Shown: positions 35,664 through 44,565, counted from the first letter of the stretch. The stretch: 64,000 nt of DNA from Sphingorhabdus sp. EL138 (GCF_945890115.1 NZ_CAMDCK010000003.1:1-64000), one strand, 5' to 3'. Notes: a model not told the origin generated them from the letters alone. Numbers and translations: made by a program.

Positions 35664-38054
35664 TTATTTCGCGCCGAAGTTGATTTTCGCTGTTACGCCA
35701 AAATAACGGTCGGCTTCGCGGGGTATGATGTAGCGATATGCACCGCCGGGGCCACCCGACACGATCGAAGATGCAAAGCTCTTTTCGAACAGGTTTTTCA
35801 CCTGAAACGCCAAGCGCCAACCGCCATTGGGGTCAACCAAAGCAGCGGACACATCGACAATCGCGTAACCTTCTACGGTCGAGCCAAGACGAACCGCTGG
35901 GTTCGCACTCGCTTCGTAAATTTGGTCGGACTGCCGCGCAATCTGGGTTCCCAGTTCGATATTCGCAAAGCCCGAAGTTTCGATGTCATATTGCGCGCCA
36001 AGCGACATCTTCCATTTTGGTGCGTTCGCCAGCGGCGTGCCCTTGGCGACCAATTGTGATGCATCCGCACCCGGCGGCAAACGGAAATTTTCGACCTGTG
36101 CCTTGTTGTACGCAATGCCGCCCGAAAGGCTGAAGTTACGCAATGGCGTCGCCACAAAATCAACCTCGAAACCTTCGGTCGATACCGAACCTGCATTCGT
36201 CAAGCGCGTGGTCCGAACACCTGCTACGAAATCTGGGCTGTTTGCCTGATAATTGTTATACTTGGCATAATATGCCGCGATGTTAACAATGAGATCGCCG
36301 TCAAGAAGGGTATTTTTCAATCCCACTTCATAGGCGTTGACCGTTTCTGGTGCGATAACACCCGCGCCCGGCGTCGTCAGGTTATAGAAGATGTTGTAGG
36401 CTGGGCCCTTATAACCACGGGTGTAGCTTGCATAAGCCATATTATTTTCCGTGATATCCGCCTGCACGGCAGCCTTACCCGAAAGGTTATTGTTGCTGGT
36501 GCTGGTGGTGAAAGGAACACCGTTTGACGCGCCTGCAACAAAGCCTGTCGCTGGCGCTGTTGCCACAAGGCCATTATTGTAAACGCCAGCGTCGAAGTTT
36601 CCTTGCACACCTGGACCGGCGAGCGAGGTCCGGCGGATATGGTTTACATCCAGTTCGTCATGTGTGTAGCGCAAGCCACCAATCAAACGCAGGCTGTCGG
36701 ACAGGTTGAAAGTTGCCTGACCAAATGCCGACATATTTTTGAATGTCGAACCAAAGTCAGCCGTACCAGCGGGGGTAGTGATCGTCGACACCCCGGCGGC
36801 AGTTGAGCAAGGTATGAGACCCGGCACGACCGCAGCCAGCGTTGATGCCGAGCATGTAATCACATTGCGCGTAAATGTCCGGTCCGATTCAGCCTTCGAA
36901 TAATATGCCCCGACAACATATTCGAGGAATTCGCCGGTCGGCGACGCCACCCGAATTTCTTGGCTAAAGGTGTTCGATGTTTGCGGACCATTATCGTGCA
37001 ATTGGTTCAAACCAACATAAGGCCGGTCGAGCCAGTCACCATCGCGGATTTCGGTATTATCCCAACCACGTAAGCTGGTGATCGACGTCAGGCTATGTTC
37101 GCCCAATTCAACGTCGGCTTGCAACGCAATGCCCCAGCTTTCTTCCTTAGTCGCGGTGACCAGGTTTTGCCGAATGTTGCGTGAATCCGAACGATCAAAG
37201 CCAGTTCCAACCAGCGCTAGAGCGGCAGCATTGGTTGGCGTATTGCCAATAATTTCGGCACAACAATCATCATTGGCTTTGCGGTAATCGGCGCGCAGCG
37301 TCAGCATGACATTCTCGCTGACGTCGGCCTCAATCGCACCACGAACACTGTAATGTTCATAGCCATTGACCTTTTTGCCCGTGGTCAGATTGTTAACGTT
37401 GCCGTCATAGCTTCCGTAAAATCCGGTGAAGCGCGAACGCACATTGGCGCTCAGCGGCAAGTTAACCGTCGCACGACCGCGATATTCGGATTTCGTGAAG
37501 AATGAGCCTTCAACCGTCGCGCTATATTCCGCTGTCGGCCGCTTCGTCACGATGCTTACAACACCGGCAGATGCATTCTTTCCGAACAATGTGCCCTGCG
37601 GTCCGCGCAACACTTCAATACGCTCGACGTCGAACAAATCTGTGAAGCCCTCACCAGCGCGGCTCAAGACAACACCGTCGAGAACAGCAGCAACCGATGG
37701 TTCCGCAGCAATCGAGAAGTTGATGGTGCCCACGCCGCGCAGGAACAATGCCTGGTTCAGCGACGTACCCGCCTTGCGGAAGTTCAAGCTTGGAACGAGA
37801 TATTGCGCATTTTCAAGCGTTATGCCGCCATTATTGGCAACAGCCTCTCCGCCAACAACCGATACGGCGAGTGGAATATCCTGCAAACGCTCTTCACGCT
37901 TTTGTGCGGTGACGATGATTTCTGCATTGGCCGAATCATCTTCTGCCGGAGCGGTCTGTGCCATTACGGGCAGGCTGACACCCGCCATAATCGCGGCGCT
38001 TGCGAACAACGAAGCGCGGATGAAAGACGTTTTCTTAAATTCAGAACTGAACAT
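35664..38054 (-). CDS. TonB-dependent outer-membrane receptor (likely sulfoquinovose/SQ-glycoside uptake)
   Basis: 796 aa. A signal peptide (about residues 1-32, SLFASAAIMAGVSLPVMAQ) is followed by a TonB-box/plug region EIIVTAQKREERLQDIPLAV, the plug domain to about residue 165, and a 22-stranded barrel ending in aromatic FGVTAKINFGAK. The start ATG at 38054 has an AAGGAGG six bases upstream. Sphingomonad receptors of this type import sugars, siderophores or other large compounds. Divergent transcription from the sulfoquinovosidase operon makes a sulfoglycoside substrate the best hypothesis. Direct evidence of specificity is not visible. Confidence 0.9.
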   Translation of the reverse strand: MFSSEFKKTSFIRASLFASAAIMAGVSLPVMAQTAPAEDDSANAEIIVTAQKREERLQDIPLAVSVVGGEAVANNGGITLENAQYLVPSLNFRKAGTSLNQALFLRGVGTINFSIAAEPSVAAVLDGVVLSRAGEGFTDLFDVERIEVLRGPQGTLFGKNASAGVVSIVTKRPTAEYSATVEGSFFTKSEYRGRATVNLPLSANVRSRFTGFYGSYDGNVNNLTTGKKVNGYEHYSVRGAIEADVSENVMLTLRADYRKANDDCCAEIIGNTPTNAAALALVGTGFDRSDSRNIRQNLVTATKEESWGIALQADVELGEHSLTSITSLRGWDNTEIRDGDWLDRPYVGLNQLHDNGPQTSNTFSQEIRVASPTGEFLEYVVGAYYSKAESDRTFTRNVITCSASTLAAVVPGLIPCSTAAGVSTITTPAGTADFGSTFKNMSAFGQATFNLSDSLRLIGGLRYTHDELDVNHIRRTSLAGPGVQGNFDAGVYNNGLVATAPATGFVAGASNGVPFTTSTSNNNLSGKAAVQADITENNMAYASYTRGYKGPAYNIFYNLTTPGAGVIAPETVNAYEVGLKNTLLDGDLIVNIAAYYAKYNNYQANSPDFVAGVRTTRLTNAGSVSTEGFEVDFVATPLRNFSLSGGIAYNKAQVENFRLPPGADASQLVAKGTPLANAPKWKMSLGAQYDIETSGFANIELGTQIARQSDQIYEASANPAVRLGSTVEGYAIVDVSAALVDPNGGWRLAFQVKNLFEKSFASSIVSGGPGGAYRYIIPREADRYFGVTAKINFGAK

Positions 38055-38287
38055 TATGAACCTCCTTAAAAAAGGCCATCCAGTTCTCAACCAAATCACT
38101 TGATTTTGATCAAGTAACAAAAGCTATTTTGGGATGTGCCTCATCGATGACAATTTTGTTACCAGATTGACTCAATATGTCTAGCGGTGTCATATGGCGG
38201 AGATTTTTAAGTCAGGACTGTTGCAATCTTGTCATAGTAACAGGCTCGAAACGGCGAGAGGGACGGAAGTTGCCATTTAAGGTCATC
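38055..38287. promoter_or_regulatory. Shared regulatory region of the TonB receptor and SQ operon
   Basis: A 233-base region between two divergent starts. It contains a perfect FNR/FixK-type box, TTGAT-TTTG-ATCAA (38100-38113), centred about 52 bases upstream of the receptor ATG. A 9-bp inverted repeat GTAACAAAA (38114-38122)/TTTTGTTAC (38154-38162) and an 11-base palindrome ATTGACTCAAT (38166-38176) follow. The latter two are candidates for binding by the LacI-family regulator. Promoter hexamers cannot be placed with confidence. Confidence 0.55.
38100..38113. promoter_or_regulatory. FNR-type box (TTGAT-N4-ATCAA)
   Basis: Exact match to the FNR/FixK consensus, extended by one pair on each side (C...G). 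An FNR-type regulator gene with the reading residues for this site is at 9157-9876. Confidence 0.6.
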
Positions 38288-40282
38288 ATGCAATCAGACG
38301 GCTTCGACCTGCTGCGCGATGGCAACTGCATGCTGTCACATCGCGCAGATGCTCCAGTTATCAGCATTGGCGTTGGATCGCCGGACCTTGAAATGGTTCG
38401 TGGCAATTTTCGCATCGACGACATCGTTGAAACACGATTAATGCTGGATTGCTGTGCGCAAGTCGACGGCTGTATCCGGCTTTGGAGCACGAAGCGGCCT
38501 GACATTGTTGCAACGCTGGAGCTTGCGGAACAAGCGCAGCAATCCATCCTCAAATTTCGCTGCACAGACCCGGCTTTCAACCGGCTTTGGATAGATATGC
38601 AGTGCGCAACGTCCGAAGCCTTTTGGGGCGGCGGGGAGCAAATGTCCTATTTACGGCTGAACGGGCGTCGCTTTCCTTTCTGGACGTCGGAGCCGGGGGT
38701 AGGCCGCGATAAGTCGACCGCGCTTACGCAGACTATGGATGCCAATGGCTTGGCGGGCGGGGATTATTGGACGACCAATTACCCGCAGCCAAGTTGGGTG
38801 AGCAGTGCGCGTTATGCGGTGCACCTCGAAACGGCGGCTTATTCCGTACTTGATCTGACGGAAGCGGGCCGGGTTGGCGTCGAATGCTGGTCGGCCAATA
38901 TGGATTTGGAGCTATTCGACGCGCCATCGCTGCCCGAACTGGTGACCAAATTGTCCGACCGTTTCGGGCGGCAACCGCCTTTGCCCGACTGGGCAATTTC
39001 CGGCGCCATTATCGGCCTTAAGGACGGCGTGGACACATTTGACCGCTTCGAGAGCATAGCTGCCTCTGGCGCGGCCATTACGGGGCTGTGGTGCGAGGAT
39101 TGGGTTGGCATCCGCCAAACAAGTTTTGGCAAGCGCTTGTTCTGGGACTGGAAATGGAACGCCGCGCGCTATCCAGATCTTCCCGCGCATATCGCTTCGC
39201 TGGCGCAGCGTGGCATCCGTTTTCTCGGCTATGTGAACCCCTATTTGGCGGTCGACGGCGCGCTGTATCAAGAAGCTTTGGCCAACAATTATCTCGCATT
39301 ACGACAGGATAGCGGCACAGCCTATGCCGTCGACTTCGGCGAATTTCACGCAGGCATCGTGGATTTCACCAATCCCGACGCCGCAAACTGGTTTGCAGAT
39401 CGCATCATTGGCCAAGAAATGCTCCATTTCGGTCTATCAGGGTGGATGGCCGATTTTGGTGAGTATCTGCCAACCGATGTGCGGCTGTTCGACGGATCCG
39501 ACCCGATGGAGGCGCATAACCGCTGGCCCGTTTTATGGGCCAAGGTCAACGCCGATGCCATTGCCGCGCGCGGAAAAACTGATGATGCGACCTTCTTCAT
39601 GCGTGCGGGTTTTTCCGGCGTTCAGGCGCATTGCCCCTTATTATGGGCGGGCGACCAAACTGTCGATTTCTCGCGGCATGACGGCATCAACACGGTGATA
39701 ACGGCTGCTTTGTCGTCTGGCTTGTTGGGCAATGCGTATCACCATAGCGACTTGGGCGGCTATACCAGCCTGCACGGCGTGGTGCGGACGGCAGAGCTCA
39801 TGCACCGCTGGATCGACCTTGCCGCCTTTGCCCCCGTAATGCGCAGCCATGAAGGCAACCGCCCGGCGGATAATCTGCAACTCGACAGCAGCCCCGAAAT
39901 CCTCAGCCATTTTGCACGGATGAGCCAAGTCCATGCACAACTTGCCCCTTATGTCCGCGCTTATTGTGATGAGGCGGCGGTAACTGGCCTGCCGCTGCAA
40001 CGGCCCATGTTCCTGCATTATGACGACTGCACATATTACGACATTCAGGACCAATATTTATATGGTGCAGACATGATCGTGGCACCCGTCGTTGAGCAAG
40101 GCCAAGATAGCCGCTCTGTGGTGATACCCGATGGCGCCTGGGTCCATCTGTGGTCCGGCCAGCCTTATGCCAAAGGCACGCACAACATAGCCGCGCCGAA
40201 CGGCCAACCCCCCGTTTTCACCCGGGCCGACAGCAAATATGCGGACCTATTCGCTTCCATACGTACGGCGTTCGCTGAATGA
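38288..40282 (+). CDS. smoI: Sulfoquinovosidase (GH31)
   Basis: 664 aa. GH31 nucleophile Asp389 in WMADFGEYLPTD and acid/base Asp465 in VDFSRHDGI. Long stretches match E. coli YihQ (HEGNRPADN, HHSDLGGYTSL, KYADLF). The sulfonate-binding set of sulfoquinovosidases is present: Lys245 (LKDG), Glu270 (CEDW), Arg283 (FGKR) and Trp286 (LFW), i.e. the K-E-R-W version reported for the Agrobacterium enzyme, rather than Q-Q-R-W of E. coli. The ATG at 38288 has AAGG upstream; an ATG 111 bases earlier lacks similarity. No signal peptide, so likely cytoplasmic. It frees sulfoquinovose from sulfoquinovosyl glycerol. First gene of the four-gene operon (ATGA overlap with the LacI gene). Confidence 0.88.
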   Translation: MQSDGFDLLRDGNCMLSHRADAPVISIGVGSPDLEMVRGNFRIDDIVETRLMLDCCAQVDGCIRLWSTKRPDIVATLELAEQAQQSILKFRCTDPAFNRLWIDMQCATSEAFWGGGEQMSYLRLNGRRFPFWTSEPGVGRDKSTALTQTMDANGLAGGDYWTTNYPQPSWVSSARYAVHLETAAYSVLDLTEAGRVGVECWSANMDLELFDAPSLPELVTKLSDRFGRQPPLPDWAISGAIIGLKDGVDTFDRFESIAASGAAITGLWCEDWVGIRQTSFGKRLFWDWKWNAARYPDLPAHIASLAQRGIRFLGYVNPYLAVDGALYQEALANNYLALRQDSGTAYAVDFGEFHAGIVDFTNPDAANWFADRIIGQEMLHFGLSGWMADFGEYLPTDVRLFDGSDPMEAHNRWPVLWAKVNADAIAARGKTDDATFFMRAGFSGVQAHCPLLWAGDQTVDFSRHDGINTVITAALSSGLLGNAYHHSDLGGYTSLHGVVRTAELMHRWIDLAAFAPVMRSHEGNRPADNLQLDSSPEILSHFARMSQVHAQLAPYVRAYCDEAAVTGLPLQRPMFLHYDDCTYYDIQDQYLYGADMIVAPVVEQGQDSRSVVIPDGAWVHLWSGQPYAKGTHNIAAPNGQPPVFTRADSKYADLFASIRTAFAE

Positions 40283-41310
40283 ACCCGCGCGCCAACATCC
40301 GCGATGTCGCAAAGCTCGCTGGCGTGGCGGTGAAAACCGTCAGCCGCGTGCTCAACGACCATCCTTATGTGAGTGCGGGGACCAAGGCCAAAGTGGACGC
40401 CGCCATGTCGGAACTTGGCTTTAGCCCAAGCATCGCCGCGCGCATATTGGCGGGCACCAAATCCGGACAGATTGCCCTGATCTACGACAATCACAGCCCT
40501 TATTATATGCACCAGATCATGCAAGGATGCTGGGACCGTTGCCATCAAGAGGGCATGCGCTTAATCGCACAGCCCGTGGATGTTGCCGACCCCGACGTCG
40601 GCGAACAGGTGCTGGGCATGGTGCGGCAAACGCATGTGGACGGCGCTATACTCTCCTCCCCCGTTACCGATTGCGTGCCTGTGCTGAACGCGCTTGAGGC
40701 GCTCAACATTCCCTTTGTGCGGATTTCGCCGGGTACCAACCATGCGCTGACCAGTTCCGTTTTCATGGATGACATGCAGGCCGCCGACGACATGACGACG
40801 AAGCTCATCAACATCGGGCATCGGCGGATTGGCTTTATCAAAGGCCACCCAAATCATAAGGCAAGTACGGAACGACAAGCCGGTTACGAACGTGCGCTGG
40901 GGCGCGTCGGAATATCTGTTGATTCTGAGCTACTTGCCGAGGGGCGGTTTGATTTTGAAAGCGGCGTATCGGCCACGGAACAGTTCCTGTCTCTGAAGCA
41001 TCCACCCACCGCGATTTTCGCATCGAACGACGACATGGCGTCGGGCGTGCTTGCGGTCGCGCATCGGCGCGGTATTCAAATACCGGAGCAGCTTTCGGTT
41101 GCGGGCTTTGACGATACTACGCTCGCGCGCGTTGTCTGGCCGCCCTTGACCACGGTACGCCAGCCCGTCCGCGATCTCGCATCGACCGCCGCCGACCTGT
41201 TGTTTGGCGAAGGCGGGATTGAGCATCGTCGCCTGCCTCACGAACTTATCAGCCGCGAATCCGTGGCGCCTCCTTATTCCCCTTCTCCAAAAAAGAGCAA
41301 AAAATCATGA
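40279..41310 (+). CDS. LacI family transcriptional regulator (probable SQ operon regulator)
   Basis: 343 aa. N-terminal helix-turn-helix NIRDVAKLAGVAVKTVSRVLNDHPYVS, then a periplasmic-binding-protein-like effector domain (IALIYDNHSPYY, GFDDTTLARVVWPPLTTVRQPV). It overlaps the SQase stop and the reductase start by four bases each (ATGA), so it is made with the catabolic enzymes and probably represses this operon and the divergent receptor. Sulfoquinovose or a derivative is the likely effector; this is inferred from context. Confidence 0.88.
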   Translation: MNPRANIRDVAKLAGVAVKTVSRVLNDHPYVSAGTKAKVDAAMSELGFSPSIAARILAGTKSGQIALIYDNHSPYYMHQIMQGCWDRCHQEGMRLIAQPVDVADPDVGEQVLGMVRQTHVDGAILSSPVTDCVPVLNALEALNIPFVRISPGTNHALTSSVFMDDMQAADDMTTKLINIGHRRIGFIKGHPNHKASTERQAGYERALGRVGISVDSELLAEGRFDFESGVSATEQFLSLKHPPTAIFASNDDMASGVLAVAHRRGIQIPEQLSVAGFDDTTLARVVWPPLTTVRQPVRDLASTAADLLFGEGGIEHRRLPHELISRESVAPPYSPSPKKSKKS

Positions 41311-42209
41311 CGCTTCCTTCTCCTTCTCCTACCCGTCCATTGGGCAACAGTGGCATAGAAATCTCGTCCCTCGCATGGGGCATGTGGCGCTTCGCCGGGT
41401 TGGAACTGTCCGCGGCCCGCGCTGCCATTGATGCTGCGTTTACGGCCGGCATCACCCTGTTCGACACCGCCGATATCTATGGTTTTGGCGACCAAGGTTT
41501 TGGCAAGGCCGAAGAACTGCTTGGCCACGTATTTGCGCAAGCCCCTGAATATCGCGACCGCATGGTGCTGGCGACGAAGGGCGGCATCACGCCACCAACG
41601 CCCTATGATAGCAGCGCGGAATATCTGACAAAAGCCATTGATGACAGCCTCACCCGTTTGCGCACTGACCGCATCGACCTGTGGCAAATTCACCGACCAG
41701 ACGTGTTGACGCATCCACAGGAAATCGCCCGCGCGATTGAAGACGCGCATACAGAAGGCAAAATTCGCGCATTTGGCGTGTCCAACTTTACGCAAGCGCA
41801 GATTTCGACGCTGGCACAATTTAGCCCAGTTCCCATCGTTTCGACACAACCCGAACTGTCGCCGTTGCGGATCGACACGGTCGAAAATGGCGAGTTGGAT
41901 CAAGCGATAGCGATGAACCTTGCGGTGATGGCATGGTCGCCTTTGGGTGGTGGCCGCATTGGCGACCCGCAAAATGTGCGTGAGCAAAATGTCGCTGCTG
42001 CGCTTTCGGCGGTTGCGGCGGCGCATGGCGTTTCGCGCACGGCGGCGGCCTATAGCTGGATCATGGCGCACCCCGCCCGGCCCATCCCGATTGTCGGTTC
42101 GCAAAACCCGGCGCGCATAACCGAAGCTGCCGACGCGTTCAAAATTCAATGGACCCGCGCGGATTGGTACAGCGTCCTTGTCGCCGCAAGAGGAGTGCCG
42201 CTGCCATGA
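41307..42209 (+). CDS. smoB: Aldo/keto reductase (probable 6-oxo-glucose reductase, SmoB-like)
   Basis: 300 aa NAD(P)H-dependent reductase. The catalytic tetrad is visible: Asp and Tyr in LFDTADIYGFG, Lys in VLATKGG and His in WQIHRPD. Other family motifs are VSNFTQAQI and the cofactor segment PIPIVGSQNPARITEAA. In the described sulfoquinovose monooxygenase pathway an aldo/keto reductase converts 6-oxo-glucose to glucose. That assignment comes from its place between the SQase and the monooxygenase; sequence alone shows only the superfamily. Overlaps the next gene by ATGA. Confidence 0.82.
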   Translation: MTLPSPSPTRPLGNSGIEISSLAWGMWRFAGLELSAARAAIDAAFTAGITLFDTADIYGFGDQGFGKAEELLGHVFAQAPEYRDRMVLATKGGITPPTPYDSSAEYLTKAIDDSLTRLRTDRIDLWQIHRPDVLTHPQEIARAIEDAHTEGKIRAFGVSNFTQAQISTLAQFSPVPIVSTQPELSPLRIDTVENGELDQAIAMNLAVMAWSPLGGGRIGDPQNVREQNVAAALSAVAAAHGVSRTAAAYSWIMAHPARPIPIVGSQNPARITEAADAFKIQWTRADWYSVLVAARGVPLP

Positions 42210-43273
42210 ACAAGCCTGTCGAAGTGAGCTGGTTCTCCGCGCTTTGCGATGACGACTATGAGTTTCTGGGCGTCCCCGACACCAATCTGGCCTCCAGTTG
42301 GGAACATTGCCGTAATATCGTTTTGGCCGCCGAAAAAGGCGGATTTGACAATATCTTGCTGCCATCAGGCTATACCCTTGGCTTAGACACAACTGCCTTC
42401 GCCAGCGCAATTGCGGCGCTAACCTCGCGGATCAAATTGCTGATGGCGGTGCGCATTGGTGAAAGCTGGCCGCCCCAGCTTGCGCGGCAGATTGCGACGC
42501 TGGATCAAATTTCGGGCGGGCGGTTGAACATCAACATCATCTCGTCGGACTTGCCCGGCGATAAGATGGATTCCGAACCGCGCTATCGCCGTACAGTTGA
42601 GGCGATGCAGATATTGAAGACATTGCTAAACGGCGAACATCTGTCGATTGACGGCGCGCATTACAAGATCGAGATCGACCCGCCGCGCATGACAACCGTT
42701 AGCGGCAAATGCCCACCGCTCTATTTTGGCGGTCTGTCACCAGCCGCAAAGGACGCCGCCGCCGAAGGTTGCGACGTGTATCTTATGTGGCCCGAAACGG
42801 TGCAGGGTGCCAAGTACTTGGTCGACGACATGACCGCGCGCGCCGCCAAATTCGGTCGGACGCTCAAATATGGTTTCCGCGCGCATGTCATCGTCCGCGA
42901 AACCGAAGCAGAGGCGCGCGCTTATGCCAACCGCTTGCTGTCCAAGCTTGATGCTGATCAGGGCGAAGCCATCCGCAATAAATCGCTCGACACCCAAACC
43001 TTCAGCGTTGCGCATCAGGCCGAGCTGCGTGCGCAAGCTGCGGCAAATGATGGTTATTTAGAGGATAATCTGTGGACCGGCATTGGCCGCGCCCGTTCAG
43101 GCTGCGGCGCGGCAATCGTGGGCGACCCCGACCAAGTGCTCGCCAAAATCAACGCCTATCGTGCGGTAGGTATCGAGGCGTTCATATTGTCCGGCTACCC
43201 CCATATCAACGAATGCGACATGTTCGCGCGTTATGTGCTGCCCAAGTTGGATCATGGGCGGTTGGGGGTTTAG
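42206..43273 (+). CDS. smoC: FMNH2-dependent (SsuD-type) monooxygenase, probable sulfoquinovose monooxygenase
   Basis: 355 aa bacterial-luciferase-like monooxygenase. The SsuD/alkanesulfonate monooxygenase hallmarks are present: RIKLLMAVRIG, QIATLDQISGGRLNINIISSD-like NIISSDLPGD, RYRRTVEAMQILK, YGFRAHVIVRETEAEARAYA, NLWTGIGRARSGCGAAIVGDPDQVL, ILSGYPHINECDMFA. Such enzymes cleave C-S bonds with O2 and FMNH2, releasing sulfite. In this operon it would desulfonate sulfoquinovose to 6-oxo-glucose. A partner flavin reductase must supply FMNH2 and is not in this window. AGGAG lies ten bases before the ATG. Last gene of the operon; repeats follow. Confidence 0.85.
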   Translation: MNKPVEVSWFSALCDDDYEFLGVPDTNLASSWEHCRNIVLAAEKGGFDNILLPSGYTLGLDTTAFASAIAALTSRIKLLMAVRIGESWPPQLARQIATLDQISGGRLNINIISSDLPGDKMDSEPRYRRTVEAMQILKTLLNGEHLSIDGAHYKIEIDPPRMTTVSGKCPPLYFGGLSPAAKDAAAEGCDVYLMWPETVQGAKYLVDDMTARAAKFGRTLKYGFRAHVIVRETEAEARAYANRLLSKLDADQGEAIRNKSLDTQTFSVAHQAELRAQAAANDGYLEDNLWTGIGRARSGCGAAIVGDPDQVLAKINAYRAVGIEAFILSGYPHINECDMFARYVLPKLDHGRLGV

Positions 43274-43297
43274 CTGGCTTGCAAAACCGCCAACCGT

Positions 43298-43388
43298 GTC
43301 ATTCCCGCGAAAGCGGGAACCCATGGCCTGACGCGTCAGCCTAAACCGACAGATTAGACCATGGATTCCCGATCAAGTCGGGAATGAC
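43298..43388. repeat. Dispersed inverted-repeat element, copy 3
   Basis: GTCATTCCCGCGAAAGCGGGAACCCATGG at the left pairs with CCATGGATTCCCGATCAAGTCGGGAATGAC at the right, bounding about 30 bases. It sits immediately downstream of the monooxygenase gene and is followed at 43433-43454 by a palindrome. Confidence 0.78.
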
Positions 43389-43432
43389 AAAATGTTACTT
43401 CACGTGGCTCGGATGCTTCAACCCACCCCCGG

Positions 43433-43454
43433 CCCCTCCCGCCTGCGGGAGGGG
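43433..43454. repeat. REP-like palindrome
   Basis: CCCCTCCCGC-CT-GCGGGAGGGG, arms identical to those of the DUF559-flanking copy at 7424-7445. It lies between the SQ operon and the prfA stop. Confidence 0.85.
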
Positions 43455-43462
43455 AGAAATGG

Positions 43463-44539
43463 TTACTCCCCCAGCCCCGCCATACGCTCGGCCTGATCCT
43501 CGGCAATCAATGCGGCGACGAGTTCGGCTAATCCGCCGCCCTCCAATATCTCGGGCAATTTATGCAGCGTCAGGTTGATCCTGTGGTCGGTCACGCGGCC
43601 TTGCGGGAAGTTATAGGTGCGGATGCGTTCGGAACGGTCGCCGGAGCCAACCATGGCCTTGCGGGCTTCTGCTTCGGCGCCTTGAGCCTCCTCGCGCTCT
43701 TTTTCATACATACGGGCGCGCAGGACCTGCATCGCCTGTTCCTTATTCTTGTGCTGGCTGCGCCCGTCTTGACACGTCACCACAATACCCGTGGGCAAAT
43801 GGGTGATACGCACGGCTGAGTCCGTAGTGTTGACATGCTGTCCGCCTGCACCCGACGCACGGTAAACGTCGATTTTCAGGTCGCGCGCTTCTATCTGGAT
43901 ATCCACTTCGGTCGGTTCAGGCAGGACCGCCACGGTCGCCGCGCTGGTATGAATGCGCCCGCCGCTTTCGGTCACGGGCACGCGCTGCACACGGTGAACG
44001 CCGCTTTCATATTTCAGCTTAGCGAACACGCCGGTGCCCTTGATCGCGACGACCACTTCTTTGAAACCACCGACGTCGGAGGCGCTTACCGATATCGGCT
44101 CAATCTTCCACCCCTGCCCGGCGGCATAACGCTCATACATGCGGTAGAGATCGCCCGCGAACAAAGCGGCTTCATCGCCGCCCGTGCCCGCCCGAATTTC
44201 AAGCATCGCTGGCCTGTCATCCGCAGAGTCGCGGGGCAGCAACGAAATGGCAAGCGATGTTTCCGCATCCGATAATTGCTGCGTGACAACGTCGAGTTCC
44301 TCGACCGCCATCGCATGTAAATCAGGGTCGGAATTATCCTGCGTCATAGCACCAAGCGTTTCGATTTCCGTACGCAAGCGCCTGACCTCGGCGGCAGCCT
44401 TGGCCACAGGCTCCAACTCGGCATATTCGCGCGAGGCGGCGACAAAAGCATCGCCCTCCAACTGCCCCGAAGCCATCCGCGCCTCAAGCTCGGAAAAGCG
44501 CGATTCAATCTGCGCGATGCGGTGTGGAGAGATTTTCAC
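43463..44539 (-). CDS. prfA: Peptide chain release factor 1
   Basis: 358 aa. Reads UAA/UAG through the tripeptide region PVT in [14 protein letters not shown] and hydrolyses peptidyl-tRNA with GGQ in [12 protein letters not shown]. The core helix and the tail [22 protein letters not shown] are complete. A GTG start is used. In many proteobacteria prmC follows prfA; here the downstream space is repeat DNA and the SQ operon. Confidence 0.96.
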   Translation of the reverse strand: MKISPHRIAQIESRFSELEARMASGQLEGDAFVAASREYAELEPVAKAAAEVRRLRTEIETLGAMTQDNSDPDLHAMAVEELDVVTQQLSDAETSLAISLLPRDSADDRPAMLEIRAGTGGDEAALFAGDLYRMYERYAAGQGWKIEPISVSASDVGGFKEVVVAIKGTGVFAKLKYESGVHRVQRVPVTESGGRIHTSAATVAVLPEPTEVDIQIEARDLKIDVYRASGAGGQHVNTTDSAVRITHLPTGIVVTCQDGRSQHKNKEQAMQVLRARMYEKEREEAQGAEAEARKAMVGSGDRSERIRTYNFPQGRVTDHRINLTLHKLPEILEGGGLAELVAALIAEDQAERMAGLGE

Positions 44540-44565
44540 AGGGCCAACCCCATAGCCAACACATT

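Noticed and set aside
38177-38287. Upstream start of the sulfoquinovosidase at 38177
   Set aside because: The extra 37 residues show no similarity to the family, and the operator-like sites lie here; ATG at 38288 places the key residues at positions consistent with known SQases.
41274-42410. 378-aa minus-strand frame opposite the aldo/keto reductase
   Set aside because: Arg/His/Cys-heavy low-similarity translation typical of a shadow of GC-rich coding; the plus strand carries the catalytic tetrad and the ATGA overlaps.
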